Below, in pieces: positions 8,894-17,704 of a stretch of DNA of 64,000 nucleotides. The stretch comes from DATNPX01 sp036702975. Its GTDB lineage: Bacteria > Cyanobacteriota > Vampirovibrionia > Obscuribacterales > Obscuribacteraceae. Under the pieces are notes generated by a model. That model was given only the letters and a program-made list of their open reading frames with translations, was not told the DNA's origin and ran no database searches. Both the position numbers and the translations under genes were made by a program. Numbering within the stretch: position 1 is the first letter of the stretch; each line of letters starts with the position of its first letter. Location: NCBI GenBank assembly GCA_036702975.1, contig DATNPX010000054.1:248001-312000 (forward strand), written 5' to 3'.

Positions 8894-9733
8894 GTGTTGA
8901 TCCAATCAAATCCCCCCAAGACTGAAGCCGTTAATAAACTGGTCACGCCAGGCGGCTTTTCTTTCGGCTTGACGGCAAAAGGACTGACGTCCAAAAAGGA
9001 CATAAAAACAGTTGTTCACGAAGCAAAACCTGGCACGGGCATTATCTTTGCTATAGACAAAGGCAATGCAGAACCTGTTGTGCTGCCAGCGACCGCTAAA
9101 AGCGTCGTCAATACGCTGCGCAATGTGACCATAGGAGACGGTGCCGGGACTCGCCTTTGCATTGTCGAGCATCTTTTGGCTGCGGTTTCACTTTGGGGAC
9201 TTGAAGATTTAGTTGTCGAGATCGATGGCCCGGAGTTGCCGCTAGGTGATGGAAGCGCTGATATTTGGACACAAGCGCTAAAAGATGCAAGCATCGAACC
9301 TCGCAAAATTACTGCGGACCGAGTTTTGAAGGCACCATATGTGGTGACGAAAGGCGATCGCAGCTTAATGGCCATTCCAGATGAAAAATTTTCAGTTACT
9401 TATCTCATGGATTGGAATCATCCCATGATCGGCAAGCGTTGGCAATCATGGAGTAGCGACCAAAACATTGACGAATTAAGCATCTGCCGAACCTTTGGCT
9501 CTATGAAAGAGCATCAAATGTTGGGACTTGCGGATGACGTGGTGAGTATGACTGAAGACGGCTTCTCGAAGCCATTGCATTTTAGCGACGAGCCGGTGCG
9601 TCACAAGTTATTGGATTTGATTGGCGACCTAGCATTGATTGGGTTCAACCCTTTACGTCTCAAAGCTCGATTCATAAGCGTCAAGGCCGGTCACGAAATG
9701 GATGTCGAGCTGGTCAGAGGCTTGCAAGTTTAG
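8894..9733 (+). CDS. lpxC: UDP-3-O-acyl-N-acetylglucosamine deacetylase LpxC
   Basis: Zinc enzyme for the committed deacetylation step of lipid A synthesis. From GTG 8894 the protein has 279 residues. Zinc ligands are His93 (in VEHLLAA, preceded by catalytic Glu92), His237 and Asp241 (in HKLLDLIGDL), with acid/base His267 (in KAGHEMD); these nearly match the numbering of the E. coli enzyme. The frame opens at TTG 8855 inside lpxD, but GAGGAA (8881-8886) lies 7 bases before GTG 8894, which also gives the usual N-terminus. The canonical GLHSG segment is altered to GLTSKK. No fabZ or lpxA follows, unlike many cyanobacteria. Confidence 0.94.
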   Translation: MLIQSNPPKTEAVNKLVTPGGFSFGLTAKGLTSKKDIKTVVHEAKPGTGIIFAIDKGNAEPVVLPATAKSVVNTLRNVTIGDGAGTRLCIVEHLLAAVSLWGLEDLVVEIDGPELPLGDGSADIWTQALKDASIEPRKITADRVLKAPYVVTKGDRSLMAIPDEKFSVTYLMDWNHPMIGKRWQSWSSDQNIDELSICRTFGSMKEHQMLGLADDVVSMTEDGFSKPLHFSDEPVRHKLLDLIGDLALIGFNPLRLKARFISVKAGHEMDVELVRGLQV

Positions 9734-9815
9734 CCCTCAATCGCGCGGTGTTAGACGCGATCGCTTTGCTCTGGCAAGTGTTTCGGTCAAACCCTGCCAA
9801 ATACTCAACGAACGA

Positions 9816-9852
9816 AACGGTGCCAACAACGCCTCGTTTGTAGCGCCGTTTT
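9816..9852 (+). terminator. Possible terminator after lpxC
   Basis: AACGGTGC (9816-9823) can pair with GCGCCGTT (9843-9850) over 8 bp with one G-T pair, followed by a short TTTT. It lies between the convergent ends of lpxC and the DUF3592-like gene. The loop is long, so it is only moderately convincing. Confidence 0.4.
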
Positions 9853-9853
9853 A

Positions 9854-10393
9854 TCATTGCTCCGCTATCGCCGACATGCGCAGCTTATTCACCAAAACAA
9901 CCGCGGACAGCAACATCAGAATACCGGCAATGAAGCCAACTAGTTGCAGTGGTGAATGTGAATAGTCACCCGGATGATCGAAATAACTTACACCCGGATT
10001 GCTTTTTAAATAGTGAACAGTTATGGTCTGGCCCTGTGGGTACTTCGCTATCAAGTCGCTGACACTTTTGTCGTCAGTTTTGTCGAATTTGCTATCTTTG
10101 CTCTCGATTGTTTGATTGTCCACCTGGAAAGAGTAGAGAAAATCTGGATGGGCTTCTACTTTTTGTGGGAACTTCATGCGATGCTCCCGAACTATTGAAG
10201 CCGTTATGATCTGACCTTTCGTCTGAAGCCATGTGTCCGTCAGATGTCCATTGATAACGTTAGAAACTGTGCTTCCCATAAGGACGGTGCCCAAAGCCAT
10301 GAGCGCAAGCATTGGACGCAATTTCGGTCGTAAACGCTTCGCCGCCGCTTCTACTTGCTCGTTAGTCAGTTTTTCTTTCTTAGCAGGCATCAT
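9854..10393 (-). CDS. DUF3592-like membrane protein
   Basis: About 180 residues with a charged N-terminus, one membrane segment (near LALMALGTVLMGSTVSNV), an extracytoplasmic beta-rich domain, and a second membrane segment near the C-terminus. The pieces GQIITASIVREHR, DFLYSFQVDNQTIESK and TVHYLKSNPGVSYF match the DUF3592 pattern, whose function is unknown. The open frame extends to 10543 and into the ROK kinase gene, so I take the ATG pair at 10393/10390 as start. It follows the ROK gene by about 60 bases on the same strand and probably shares its transcript. Confidence 0.75.
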   Translation of the reverse strand: MMPAKKEKLTNEQVEAAAKRLRPKLRPMLALMALGTVLMGSTVSNVINGHLTDTWLQTKGQIITASIVREHRMKFPQKVEAHPDFLYSFQVDNQTIESKDSKFDKTDDKSVSDLIAKYPQGQTITVHYLKSNPGVSYFDHPGDYSHSPLQLVGFIAGILMLLSAVVLVNKLRMSAIAEQ

Positions 10394-10454
10394 GAACTCG
10401 TAAGTTTGTCTTGACAGCGAGCAGAAATGCATTCGCGTTAGATTTTCGTAAGTG

Positions 10455-11441
10455 CTATACGGCCACTCCGTCAAGAAGTACTTGAGCTGCTCCCACGATG
10501 CCAGCGAAGTGACCCAGTGATGATTTATGCAATTCGAGCGCATCGGCGATAGGGGGCAGACAACGATCTTTTACAAGGTCGGTCAATAGTTCGAGATCTA
10601 CTACGTTGCTCATACCGCCACTCAGTATAAAAGTGTCGGGATTAAGTACCTGTGCGATGTTGACGAATCCCGCCGCGAGATGCTCGTGCCAAGTATGCAG
10701 CGCTTTGCTCGCGATGATATCTCCGGCTTCTGCCGCCGATGTGATATCTCTCGTCGTCAGCTTTTCGGGTGATCTAGCAAGCTCAGTTTGCTCGGCAGTA
10801 ACGCCTGATAGAAGTTCTCGGGTGGTGCCGATCAAACCGCGACCTGAGCCATATTCTTCCCAACAATCGTAGAGACCGCAACTGCACAGCCTCTTGTTTC
10901 CCAAAGTCAGACGAAGATGACCGACTTCACCAGCTGCCCATGAGGCTCCGCGATAGGGGCGGCCGTTAATTACAAGACCAGCACCGATGCCGGTACCAAT
11001 TGTGACACCAACCACGCATGTTTTATCATGCAGCCCTAGAGCGGAAACATCACCATAAGTAGAGGCGTTACCGTCATTTTCCACATTCACCGGCAACATC
11101 GTTCTGGCTTCTATAGTTTTCTTCAGAGGAGTTCCGGTCCAGCCATCAATATTAGGAGTTGAACCAATGATGCTTCCGGTCGTTCCCTCGACAATCCCTG
11201 CTGTTGCAATTCCAACACCAGACAATACCGTCTCAGCTTGAAACCTAGCGATTAACTCTAGAATCGCTTCGATAATTTTCTGAGGTCCAGCCGGCGTAGG
11301 AACGCTGACCAAGTCCGAGATCGGTCTACCGCCCGAAACGAGAGCCGCACTGAGTTTGGTACCACCAAGGTCTAACCCCAGTGCTGGCATCTTCGATTTT
11401 ACGTAGCTATCGAAGTTCGAACTCTTAGCCGATGACGACAT
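10455..11441 (-). CDS. ROK-family sugar kinase (glucokinase-like)
   Basis: Phosphorylates a hexose, probably glucose, with ATP in the cytosol. The 328-residue protein has the phosphate motif DLGGTK (24-29), the sugar-binding ENDGNAS segment with its catalytic aspartate (Asp123), the IGTGIGAGLV phosphate loop, and the ROK zinc site formed by His175, Cys186, Cys188 and Cys193 (CSCGLYDC). Its ATG follows the stop of the LptD-like gene by only 9 bases, with GGGG as SD, so the two are probably translated from one message. Substrate specificity is inferred; N-acetylmannosamine or fructose are alternatives. Confidence 0.9.
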   Translation of the reverse strand: MSSSAKSSNFDSYVKSKMPALGLDLGGTKLSAALVSGGRPISDLVSVPTPAGPQKIIEAILELIARFQAETVLSGVGIATAGIVEGTTGSIIGSTPNIDGWTGTPLKKTIEARTMLPVNVENDGNASTYGDVSALGLHDKTCVVGVTIGTGIGAGLVINGRPYRGASWAAGEVGHLRLTLGNKRLCSCGLYDCWEEYGSGRGLIGTTRELLSGVTAEQTELARSPEKLTTRDITSAAEAGDIIASKALHTWHEHLAAGFVNIAQVLNPDTFILSGGMSNVVDLELLTDLVKDRCLPPIADALELHKSSLGHFAGIVGAAQVLLDGVAV

Positions 11442-11450
11442 CTGACCCCA

Positions 11451-13547
11451 TCAAATCGAACCGAGTACGCCTTGGTCCGCTTTGTTTTTCAACAGGAGCT
11501 GATTGAATTGGATCGGCTGTCCATAGAGAACGTCGAAACCAACGCGTCCACTCGATGTTAGCTGGTTGTACATACCAATGACTTTGAAGTCAGGCGGGCC
11601 GATGGCGATATTAAATGCCTTTTGATATGCCAACTTATCTTGAAAGTTGTAACCATAAGTGCCGCCGAGCGTTACGTATTTGCTGAACCGGTAGTCACCC
11701 GAGATGTAAGCAGATTGAGTACCTTGAATATATTGGTCATATACGAATGGGGACGAACCTCTTACACCCGCTTGTGTGTAACCTACTTGTGCTCTGATGC
11801 GGTCAGCATAGACGTCGAATACAGGACCGATCTGACCGATGATGCCGGACTGACCTGTCGAATATGCTCTCACAGCTGCCCCTGAGTAAATGTAGCTTTT
11901 CATACCGTATTTGGTATCACCAAGTCGGAACAAGGGGTGGGTCGTTGCAGTAAGTTGTTCCTGGAACTTGAAAGCTCTATTTTGCACGGTCGTATTGGCT
12001 GCCGAACCGAAAAGGGCTTTGTATTGTGATGTACCTTGGTTCAAGAGTTGCGGGTTGTCTTGAGACCAACCCGCTGAAGTTCTGAAGTTCACGTTAGAGA
12101 AAAACGGAACGGCAGAGATCGAGTGGTTATCGTACACTTCAATGTTGTACTTAGCGCGACGTGTACCGAACATACCATCGTCCAGGTATCTGTTGATACC
12201 AGACTGGAATTTGATCTTTTTGTATATCTTATATTTGACGCTGGCAACGAATAGCCCAGTTGTAGAACCGAAACCTTGCTGGACCTGTAAATTATGATAG
12301 TTATACGAGATTTGGTCGCCTAGACCAAGGGACTTAGTACTCTTTGCCACGCTGTCCAGTGTTTGTCCACCGAGCTGAAGCAATGGTGCCCAGGAGAAGA
12401 CGCCGCCGTTAGGCATTGCTGTGCTAAATCGTGGACCGAAGCTGATACCACCGGTCTGCAAGTTGTTACCCATGAAAGGCATAACCGGGAACGTTACAGG
12501 GTTGTCGTTTCCGGCATTCATGACGAACTTGCCGATCGGCACGGAGAAGTTGCCGGTTTCGATTCTGCCACCAAATACGGTGAGGTTACCATCCTGGTTG
12601 TACTTTTCGTACACCATCTTGTTCGCCTTAAACCTGAAACTTGGTTTCGAAGGCATGTAGGCATCTGGGTGTGAATTCTTGTCCTGAATTTGTTCGGCGT
12701 AGCTCTTGGGAGCAAAGGCCGTAGCGCGGTATAGATATACTGGCGACCGCATGGTCAGCTCGCCGTTTTTAAAGACCAAACCGTTATTGGTTCCCAGTCC
12801 GCGACGGGCCACAACTACGTTACCGTTAGTACCTGTTTCCACATCCGTAATCAGATATTCACCGGACGTGACATTGAACTTGAATGAGCTGCCTGTCGAT
12901 AGATCGCCGTTTCGGTAAATCTTGACGTTGCCGCGCGCATCCATGATCTGGCTCGACTGATTGTAAACAATCGAGTCTGCTTCTAATTTGGAGTTTTGCC
13001 CGCTGATCAAAGCGACGGCGTTTCCGGTACCAACAAAACAGTTCTGCGCTTGATCGTACTCAGTGTCGTCAGCGACGATCTGAACTGTGCCTTTGAGGGT
13101 GGTATCGTCGGTGCTATCGCCGGTCTCTTCTTCGAGACCGCCCTTATCGGCTTGTTCGAGTGCGAGTTGTCCCGCCGATTTAGGTTTCTTTGACTTTGAC
13201 TTGCTAGAGACCTGATCGCTGCTCTCGCCCTGGGTTTGAGCATCGTTGTCCGATGGAGTTGCGTCTGTTGCAATCTCGGCCGATTCAACGATGGTCTTGC
13301 CTGGTTTGGCAGAAGCCTTGGAATTTACAGATGCTGGGGTCTCAAGCGGAGCATCTTCATCCGCTGTTTGCGGCGCTGGTTTCGACGTGTCCAGTTTTGG
13401 TGTCAAAGGAATAAGCAGCGTTCCTGCCGGTGCACCAGAATCTGATGGTTGCGCCGCGGCAAACGCGATTTGTGTCTGTCCGATCAAGGACAGGGCGCAG
13501 AAACTGCTAAGTACTACGCTTCCTGCTCTTCTTTTTTTCGAAACCAT
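11451..13547 (-). CDS. lptD: LptD-like outer membrane LPS transport protein
   Basis: Probably the outer membrane translocon that places LPS on the cell surface. The 698-residue protein has a signal peptide (1-31), a long disordered Ser/Lys/Asp-rich linker to about 150, an OstA/LptA-like beta-jellyroll (about 152-265, with VQIVADDTEYDQ and LEADSIVYNQ), and then many alternating beta strands forming a barrel. The barrel resembles the DUF3769 type found in cyanobacterial LptD-like proteins more than proteobacterial LptD. AGAGGG precedes the ATG. The ROK kinase follows with almost no gap. OstA domain plus barrel is clear; the transport role is by family. Confidence 0.85.
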   Translation of the reverse strand: MVSKKRRAGSVVLSSFCALSLIGQTQIAFAAAQPSDSGAPAGTLLIPLTPKLDTSKPAPQTADEDAPLETPASVNSKASAKPGKTIVESAEIATDATPSDNDAQTQGESSDQVSSKSKSKKPKSAGQLALEQADKGGLEEETGDSTDDTTLKGTVQIVADDTEYDQAQNCFVGTGNAVALISGQNSKLEADSIVYNQSSQIMDARGNVKIYRNGDLSTGSSFKFNVTSGEYLITDVETGTNGNVVVARRGLGTNNGLVFKNGELTMRSPVYLYRATAFAPKSYAEQIQDKNSHPDAYMPSKPSFRFKANKMVYEKYNQDGNLTVFGGRIETGNFSVPIGKFVMNAGNDNPVTFPVMPFMGNNLQTGGISFGPRFSTAMPNGGVFSWAPLLQLGGQTLDSVAKSTKSLGLGDQISYNYHNLQVQQGFGSTTGLFVASVKYKIYKKIKFQSGINRYLDDGMFGTRRAKYNIEVYDNHSISAVPFFSNVNFRTSAGWSQDNPQLLNQGTSQYKALFGSAANTTVQNRAFKFQEQLTATTHPLFRLGDTKYGMKSYIYSGAAVRAYSTGQSGIIGQIGPVFDVYADRIRAQVGYTQAGVRGSSPFVYDQYIQGTQSAYISGDYRFSKYVTLGGTYGYNFQDKLAYQKAFNIAIGPPDFKVIGMYNQLTSSGRVGFDVLYGQPIQFNQLLLKNKADQGVLGSI

Positions 13548-13841
13548 TAAGCCCTCTTTCCAGGCGGTTTATTTAGAGTTCGTTTTCCGATCTTCGAACG
13601 TGCGACTATCTGTATGATTGTTTGCACCAAGTATAAATCGTTCGAAGGCGCGCCAGGTAATGGATGTCAACACCGAACCTAATACTATAAAGAATTGGCA
13701 CCAGGGTCAAGCTACAGAACTAATCAGCGTCTAACCTTACCATCGAATATGTGTAAAAACTGTGACTTATCAAAGCCCCTGGAACGCTGTTTCCAATGAA
13801 TAATTTGTTATCTTTGAAAGAGTACGTAAGAAGGCTTGAGC
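13548..13841. other. Divergent intergenic region
   Basis: About 290 bases between the LptD-like gene (minus) and the alcohol dehydrogenase (plus). It contains a candidate minus-strand promoter at 13682-13710. No small gene is evident. Confidence 0.6.
13682..13710 (-). promoter_or_regulatory. Possible promoter of the LptD-like gene
   Basis: On the minus strand, TTGACC (13710-13705) and TAGTAT (13687-13682) are separated by 17 bases. Transcription would start near 13675, giving a leader of about 125 bases. Confidence 0.35.
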
Positions 13842-15005
13842 ATGAATCCATTTGTATTTCACTCCCCAACTAAAGTGAACTTCGGTGAATACCTTGCCAG
13901 TAGTGCGGCCGAGGTAATCAAGGAGTTCGGTGGAACGCGACCGTTCTTTGTCACTGACGAGTTCTTGTATAAGTCCAAACTGCTCGAACCGATTCTCGAA
14001 GGCGTTCAAGCCATTACCGGTGAGGCCCCGCACATCTTTTACGATGTGCCGCCTGATTCGGAGATAGCTACCGTCAATAAGGCAGCTGAGCAGGCGAGGG
14101 AGGCTAAGTGTGATTCTTTTATTGCAGTTGGCGGGGGCTCTGTTTTAGATACCGCCAAAGTCGTAAATATTTGTGTCTCACTCGGAGGTGAACTTCTTCA
14201 GTATCAAGGTCTCAATAACATTTCCGAACGTTTGAAACCGATGCTGGCCATACCGACGACTGCCGGAACAGGGTCTGAGGTGACGATGGTGGCGATGGTA
14301 AAGGATGCGGCGGAAGCGAAGAAGATGCTCTTTGGCAGCCGTTTCTTGGCGCCAGATGTGGCGATCTTAGATCCTACTCTTATTCTTACCTTGCCACCCA
14401 AATTGACTGCAGCAACCGGAATGGATGCGGTCACTCACTGCATCGAATCTTACTCTTCGATCATTGCTAGCTCGCCTATGACCGAAGGTCTCTGTCTTGA
14501 GGCATTGCAACTATTATTCAAATATCTACCGATTGCCACCGCGCATGGTGACGACTTGGAAGCCCGGTCGCAAACACTTATAGCTAGTTGTATGGCGGGA
14601 ATTGCTTTTACAAATTCAGGTGTAGGCATCGTGCATGCGCTGGCACATTCGACGGGTGCGCGCTTCAATACTCACCACGGTGCTACTAATTCGGTCTTCC
14701 TTCCGCATTGTATGAAGTTCAACGATCAAGTTATCCCCGAACGGTTTGCAACAGTAGCACGCTATCTTGATATATCGAGTAGCGATAAAGATGCTGTCGC
14801 CAGTCAAGCACTAATTGAGGCTGTGTCCAAACTTGCTCATGAAGTTGGCTTGCCATCTCGTCTGCGTGACCTTGGCGTTCCGCCGTTTCAGAATGGGATC
14901 TTGCAAGAACTGGCAGATGCCGCGAGTTGCGATCCGGCTATCATGTTCAACCCGAGAGAGAGCTCGCTGGAAGAAATTATAAGCTTGTATCAGACCGCGT
15001 ATTAA
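13842..15005 (+). CDS. Iron-containing alcohol dehydrogenase
   Basis: NAD(P)-dependent alcohol/aldehyde oxidoreductase of the group III (Fe-ADH) family, about 387 residues. The nucleotide-binding motif GGGSVLDTAK, the PTTAGTGSEVT segment and the metal-binding regions MDAVTHCIESY, HALAHSTGA and THHGATNS are present, giving the usual Asp and three His ligands. ATG 13842 follows AAGAAGG by 7 bases and is preferred over TTG 13836. The gene is followed by the SCP2-like gene in the same direction. The substrate is not evident. Confidence 0.93.
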   Translation: MNPFVFHSPTKVNFGEYLASSAAEVIKEFGGTRPFFVTDEFLYKSKLLEPILEGVQAITGEAPHIFYDVPPDSEIATVNKAAEQAREAKCDSFIAVGGGSVLDTAKVVNICVSLGGELLQYQGLNNISERLKPMLAIPTTAGTGSEVTMVAMVKDAAEAKKMLFGSRFLAPDVAILDPTLILTLPPKLTAATGMDAVTHCIESYSSIIASSPMTEGLCLEALQLLFKYLPIATAHGDDLEARSQTLIASCMAGIAFTNSGVGIVHALAHSTGARFNTHHGATNSVFLPHCMKFNDQVIPERFATVARYLDISSSDKDAVASQALIEAVSKLAHEVGLPSRLRDLGVPPFQNGILQELADAASCDPAIMFNPRESSLEEIISLYQTAY

Positions 15006-15098
15006 CGGCCGTCATTCACATAGAAAGAGACGATCTGGCATAATGAGACCCAGATGTTCACTTTTTATCGCGTCGGAAACGACAGAGGACCCTCAACT

Positions 15099-15527
15099 AT
15101 GGAGCATTCAAACGCTACCTTTGCAAATACTGAAGCACTTCAACGTGTTATGACCGAATTGTGGAATCGCATCAAAGCCGATAAGGCGATGTCGGAAACC
15201 TTGCTTGCATCGAAGATGGCTGTGCGTTTCAACTATCGCGATCCGGTCGGTCACATAACCATTGACTGCACAGATGGCAAGGATTTGAAGATATCCGCCG
15301 GAAAGAGTGAACTAAAAGCGGACGTCGAGATGGACATGAAGTCAGACGTCGCGCATGAATTTTGGCTCGGCAAGGTGAGTGTTCCGATGGCTATTCTTAC
15401 AGGCAAAATTGTGGCGAAAGGTCCAGTACAGAAAGCGTTGTCTCTGTTGCCAGCCATCAAACCGGCATTCAATATATATCCGGAAGTCTACGAAAAATTC
15501 AAAGCGGGCGTTGAGACGAAAGTCTAA
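15099..15527 (+). CDS. SCP2 sterol-binding-domain protein
   Basis: About 142 residues forming one SCP2-like lipid-binding domain, with the pattern TIDCTDGKDLKISAG, then VEMDMKSDVAHEFWLGK, a hydrophobic MAILTGKIVAKG strand and a C-terminal helix. Family members bind lipids or acyl chains in a hydrophobic tunnel, and bacterial ones often accompany oxidoreductases. ATG 15099 has AGAGGA 9 bases upstream; ATG 15054 gives a longer form with no good SD. It follows the Fe-ADH by about 90 bases. The function of this copy is unknown. Confidence 0.8.
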   Translation: MEHSNATFANTEALQRVMTELWNRIKADKAMSETLLASKMAVRFNYRDPVGHITIDCTDGKDLKISAGKSELKADVEMDMKSDVAHEFWLGKVSVPMAILTGKIVAKGPVQKALSLLPAIKPAFNIYPEVYEKFKAGVETKV

Positions 15528-15689
15528 GGCTCCTCGAATTCTCATCAGCGATACGGGTTCGTGAACATTTACGTGTTCAGTACGTGAAACCACCAATCTC
15601 ATTGATGTCAAGTGGTCATCTTTCTGACAATTCACTTTCCTAAAGATAAAGGAATTGTTAGACTGATAAAGATATTCTGAGGTGACCCC

Positions 15690-15836
15690 ATGGAGCTTGG
15701 CTTTCTTACTGATCTCTTTCACGACTTTTCTTCAGCGATCATTGCTGGCATCGTTTTGTTATCGATGGTCGTGTCATTTTTTGTGTTCAAGTATTTTGAC
15801 CACGATTTGTGGAATCAAGACTCCTGGAGTGACTAA
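15690..15836 (+). CDS. 48-residue single-pass membrane protein
   Basis: A short gene found by reading the sequence. ATG 15690 is preceded by GAGGTG, and 48 codons follow before TAA. The peptide begins MELGFLTDLFHDFSS, then has a hydrophobic helix (about residues 16-35, IIAGIVLLSMVVSFFVF), and ends acidic with three tryptophan/aspartate-rich steps. The layout resembles small subunits of membrane complexes, but I recognise no specific family. Its stop codon overlaps the stop of the convergent yedF gene by 4 bases. Confidence 0.65.
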   Translation: MELGFLTDLFHDFSSAIIAGIVLLSMVVSFFVFKYFDHDLWNQDSWSD

Positions 15837-16507
15837 GGCGTCAGCACTTTGTCTGCTGCAAATAGAAATTCAGCGATTGCAAACATGTTTGTAATTTGTT
15901 CGGTCGGAATCTCTTCTTTCAGTCCGTAAAATTCAACGCATAATCCGCAAGCCAACACCTCCACGCCTTGCGCCTTGAAGTCTTCCAATGCTTTGTAGGA
16001 AGACGACTTTTTGTCCAAAAGGCGAACGCCAGTGTTGGCAAGCAAAATAGCTCGTGGTCTATGTCCTGAAGAGAGTACTGTTTGCAGAAAAAGGCTAAGC
16101 AACGTATTGCTGAATTCCGGATCACCATCGCCGAATTTATCCTTGCTTAGGAAAATGACAGTACCGACACTATCGTCTTTTCTCTTTGCCGCGTCTTCTT
16201 GAGTAGAACTAGCTTTACTCGCCGAAACCATTGTGTGACTGTGATCCGCAATGCCTGAGGTCGTTCGCTCCGCATCATCTTTGTTGCGCGTGATTGTTAC
16301 TTTAAAGCACTTGCCCTCACTCCTCTCTTCACTTGTACTTGTCACTTCTAGTTTTAGCGAGCGAGCCAAACGAGATAAATTATTGACGTTCACTTCGCCA
16401 TCGACAAGCACATCGAGGCGTTGCACTTCTTTGTCGTCGAGCAGTGCTTTCGTTTTCAGCACAGGCGCTGGACACGTGAGTCCTCGTAAATCAAGCTGTT
16501 TTTCCAA
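15833..16507 (-). CDS. yedF: Selenium metabolism protein YedF
   Basis: Two-domain protein of the type found beside selD. Residues 1-75 form a TusA/SirA-like domain with the LTCPAPVL motif carrying Cys12. After a charged linker, residues 110-224 form a DsrE-like domain with VGTVIFLSKDKFGDGDPE and a second cysteine motif, ACGLCVEFYG. Proteins of this family are linked to selenium use by genome context; a role in selenium delivery is proposed, not seen here. The start is TTG 16507 after AGGAACAAGAAG. selD lies 111 bases upstream on the same strand, so they probably form an operon. Confidence 0.9.
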   Translation of the reverse strand: MEKQLDLRGLTCPAPVLKTKALLDDKEVQRLDVLVDGEVNVNNLSRLARSLKLEVTSTSEERSEGKCFKVTITRNKDDAERTTSGIADHSHTMVSASKASSTQEDAAKRKDDSVGTVIFLSKDKFGDGDPEFSNTLLSLFLQTVLSSGHRPRAILLANTGVRLLDKKSSSYKALEDFKAQGVEVLACGLCVEFYGLKEEIPTEQITNMFAIAEFLFAADKVLTP

Positions 16508-16618
16508 CTTCTTGTTCCTCGTTTTACAAAATCATTTAGAGAAAATATTTGACATTCAAATTTTAAATCTGTCGAGTCGACAATATGAATCGCTGATCTA
16601 TAGCTCCGCTACACGGAA

Positions 16619-17704
16619 TTAGTGAGTTATAGAGATAAACCCCGCTGGCCCAGACTCATCGGAAGCGGATGACGCGGGTGATTCGAATGTACCAATTATA
16701 TGCGCTGATATGTCTTCGTTTCCAAGTGAAGCGCAAAGCCTCTCCGCGTCTCGTTCATCCACTGACATCAGCAGTCCGCCGGCAGTCTGTGGATCGAAAA
16801 GCAGATCCATGATTTTCAGTTCTACATCATCTATATAAATGATGTTTTTTTCGTAGGAGTTGCGATTAGCATATGCGCCGGCCGGCACAAATCCTTGTTC
16901 CGCTAATTCTTCGACTTCTGGAAAAAACGGAATCGCATTCACTCTAAGACGCGCCCTCAAACCGCTAGCTTTAGCCATTTCGTGAACATGACCGATCAGT
17001 CCAAAACCAGTTACGTCGGTCAGTGCATGCAATTTAAACTTTTGTCCCACTTGCAAAGACTTGCTATTCAATGTCGTAAGACTATTCGTCAATATAGATT
17101 GTGCATACTGAGACAACATGCCTGCTTTTAAGCCGAGAAGCGCCACGCCTGTACCGATCGGCTTACAAAGAACGATGGCGTCGCCAATCTTGGCACCACC
17201 ATTGGTGAGCATATTCGAAGGGTGGATGAAGCCTGAGACGGATAACCCGTAGATGGGTTCGCTTCCCTGTATCGAATGCCCGCCAACAAGAAGACAGCCC
17301 GCCTCCTTCACTTTGTCCGCCCCCCCTCGCAAAATCTCGCGTGCAACGTCGAGTGGAAAATCACAAGTGGGGAAGCTCAGGATATTCATCGCCAGAAGAG
17401 GCGCCCCTCCCATCGCGTATATATCTGAGAGAGCATTGGTAGCTGCGATCTCTCCATATAAGTAGGGGTCGTCGACCATTGGTGGAAAGAAGTCTATAGT
17501 TTGCACAATTGCAAGCTCTTCTGAAATTTTGTAAACGGCTGCATCTTCAAAATTTTCTAGCTTTGTCAGCAAGTTCTTACTATTTGAGAATGTGAGTCCA
17601 GCCAGCATCTCGTGCAGTTCTGCGGAGCTGATTTTAGCTGCGCATCCGCCGCTCTTTACTATTTCTGTCAATGCGTTTGAAGTTTTTTTCGAAGAATTTT
17701 CCAT
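16619..17704 (-). CDS. selD: Selenide, water dikinase
   Basis: Makes selenophosphate from selenide and ATP. 361 residues, normal length. The active site loop SGGCAAKI has Cys21 at the catalytic position (the Cys/Sec17 position of E. coli) and Lys24; the second cysteine of the E. coli GCGCK loop is alanine here. The ATP-binding aspartates lie in QTIDFFPPMVDDPYLYG and GGHSIQGSEPIYG, with DVTGFGLIGH and FDPQTAGGLL further on. The enzyme is the cysteine form, so it does not need selenocysteine itself. selA, selB and selC are not in this window. Confidence 0.96.
   Translation of the reverse strand: MENSSKKTSNALTEIVKSGGCAAKISSAELHEMLAGLTFSNSKNLLTKLENFEDAAVYKISEELAIVQTIDFFPPMVDDPYLYGEIAATNALSDIYAMGGAPLLAMNILSFPTCDFPLDVAREILRGGADKVKEAGCLLVGGHSIQGSEPIYGLSVSGFIHPSNMLTNGGAKIGDAIVLCKPIGTGVALLGLKAGMLSQYAQSILTNSLTTLNSKSLQVGQKFKLHALTDVTGFGLIGHVHEMAKASGLRARLRVNAIPFFPEVEELAEQGFVPAGAYANRNSYEKNIIYIDDVELKIMDLLFDPQTAGGLLMSVDERDAERLCASLGNEDISAHIIGTFESPASSASDESGPAGFISITH

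Noticed and set aside
9702..9965. 87-codon frame on the + strand
   Set aside because: Begins inside lpxC and runs over the end of the DUF3592-like gene; no SD or motif.
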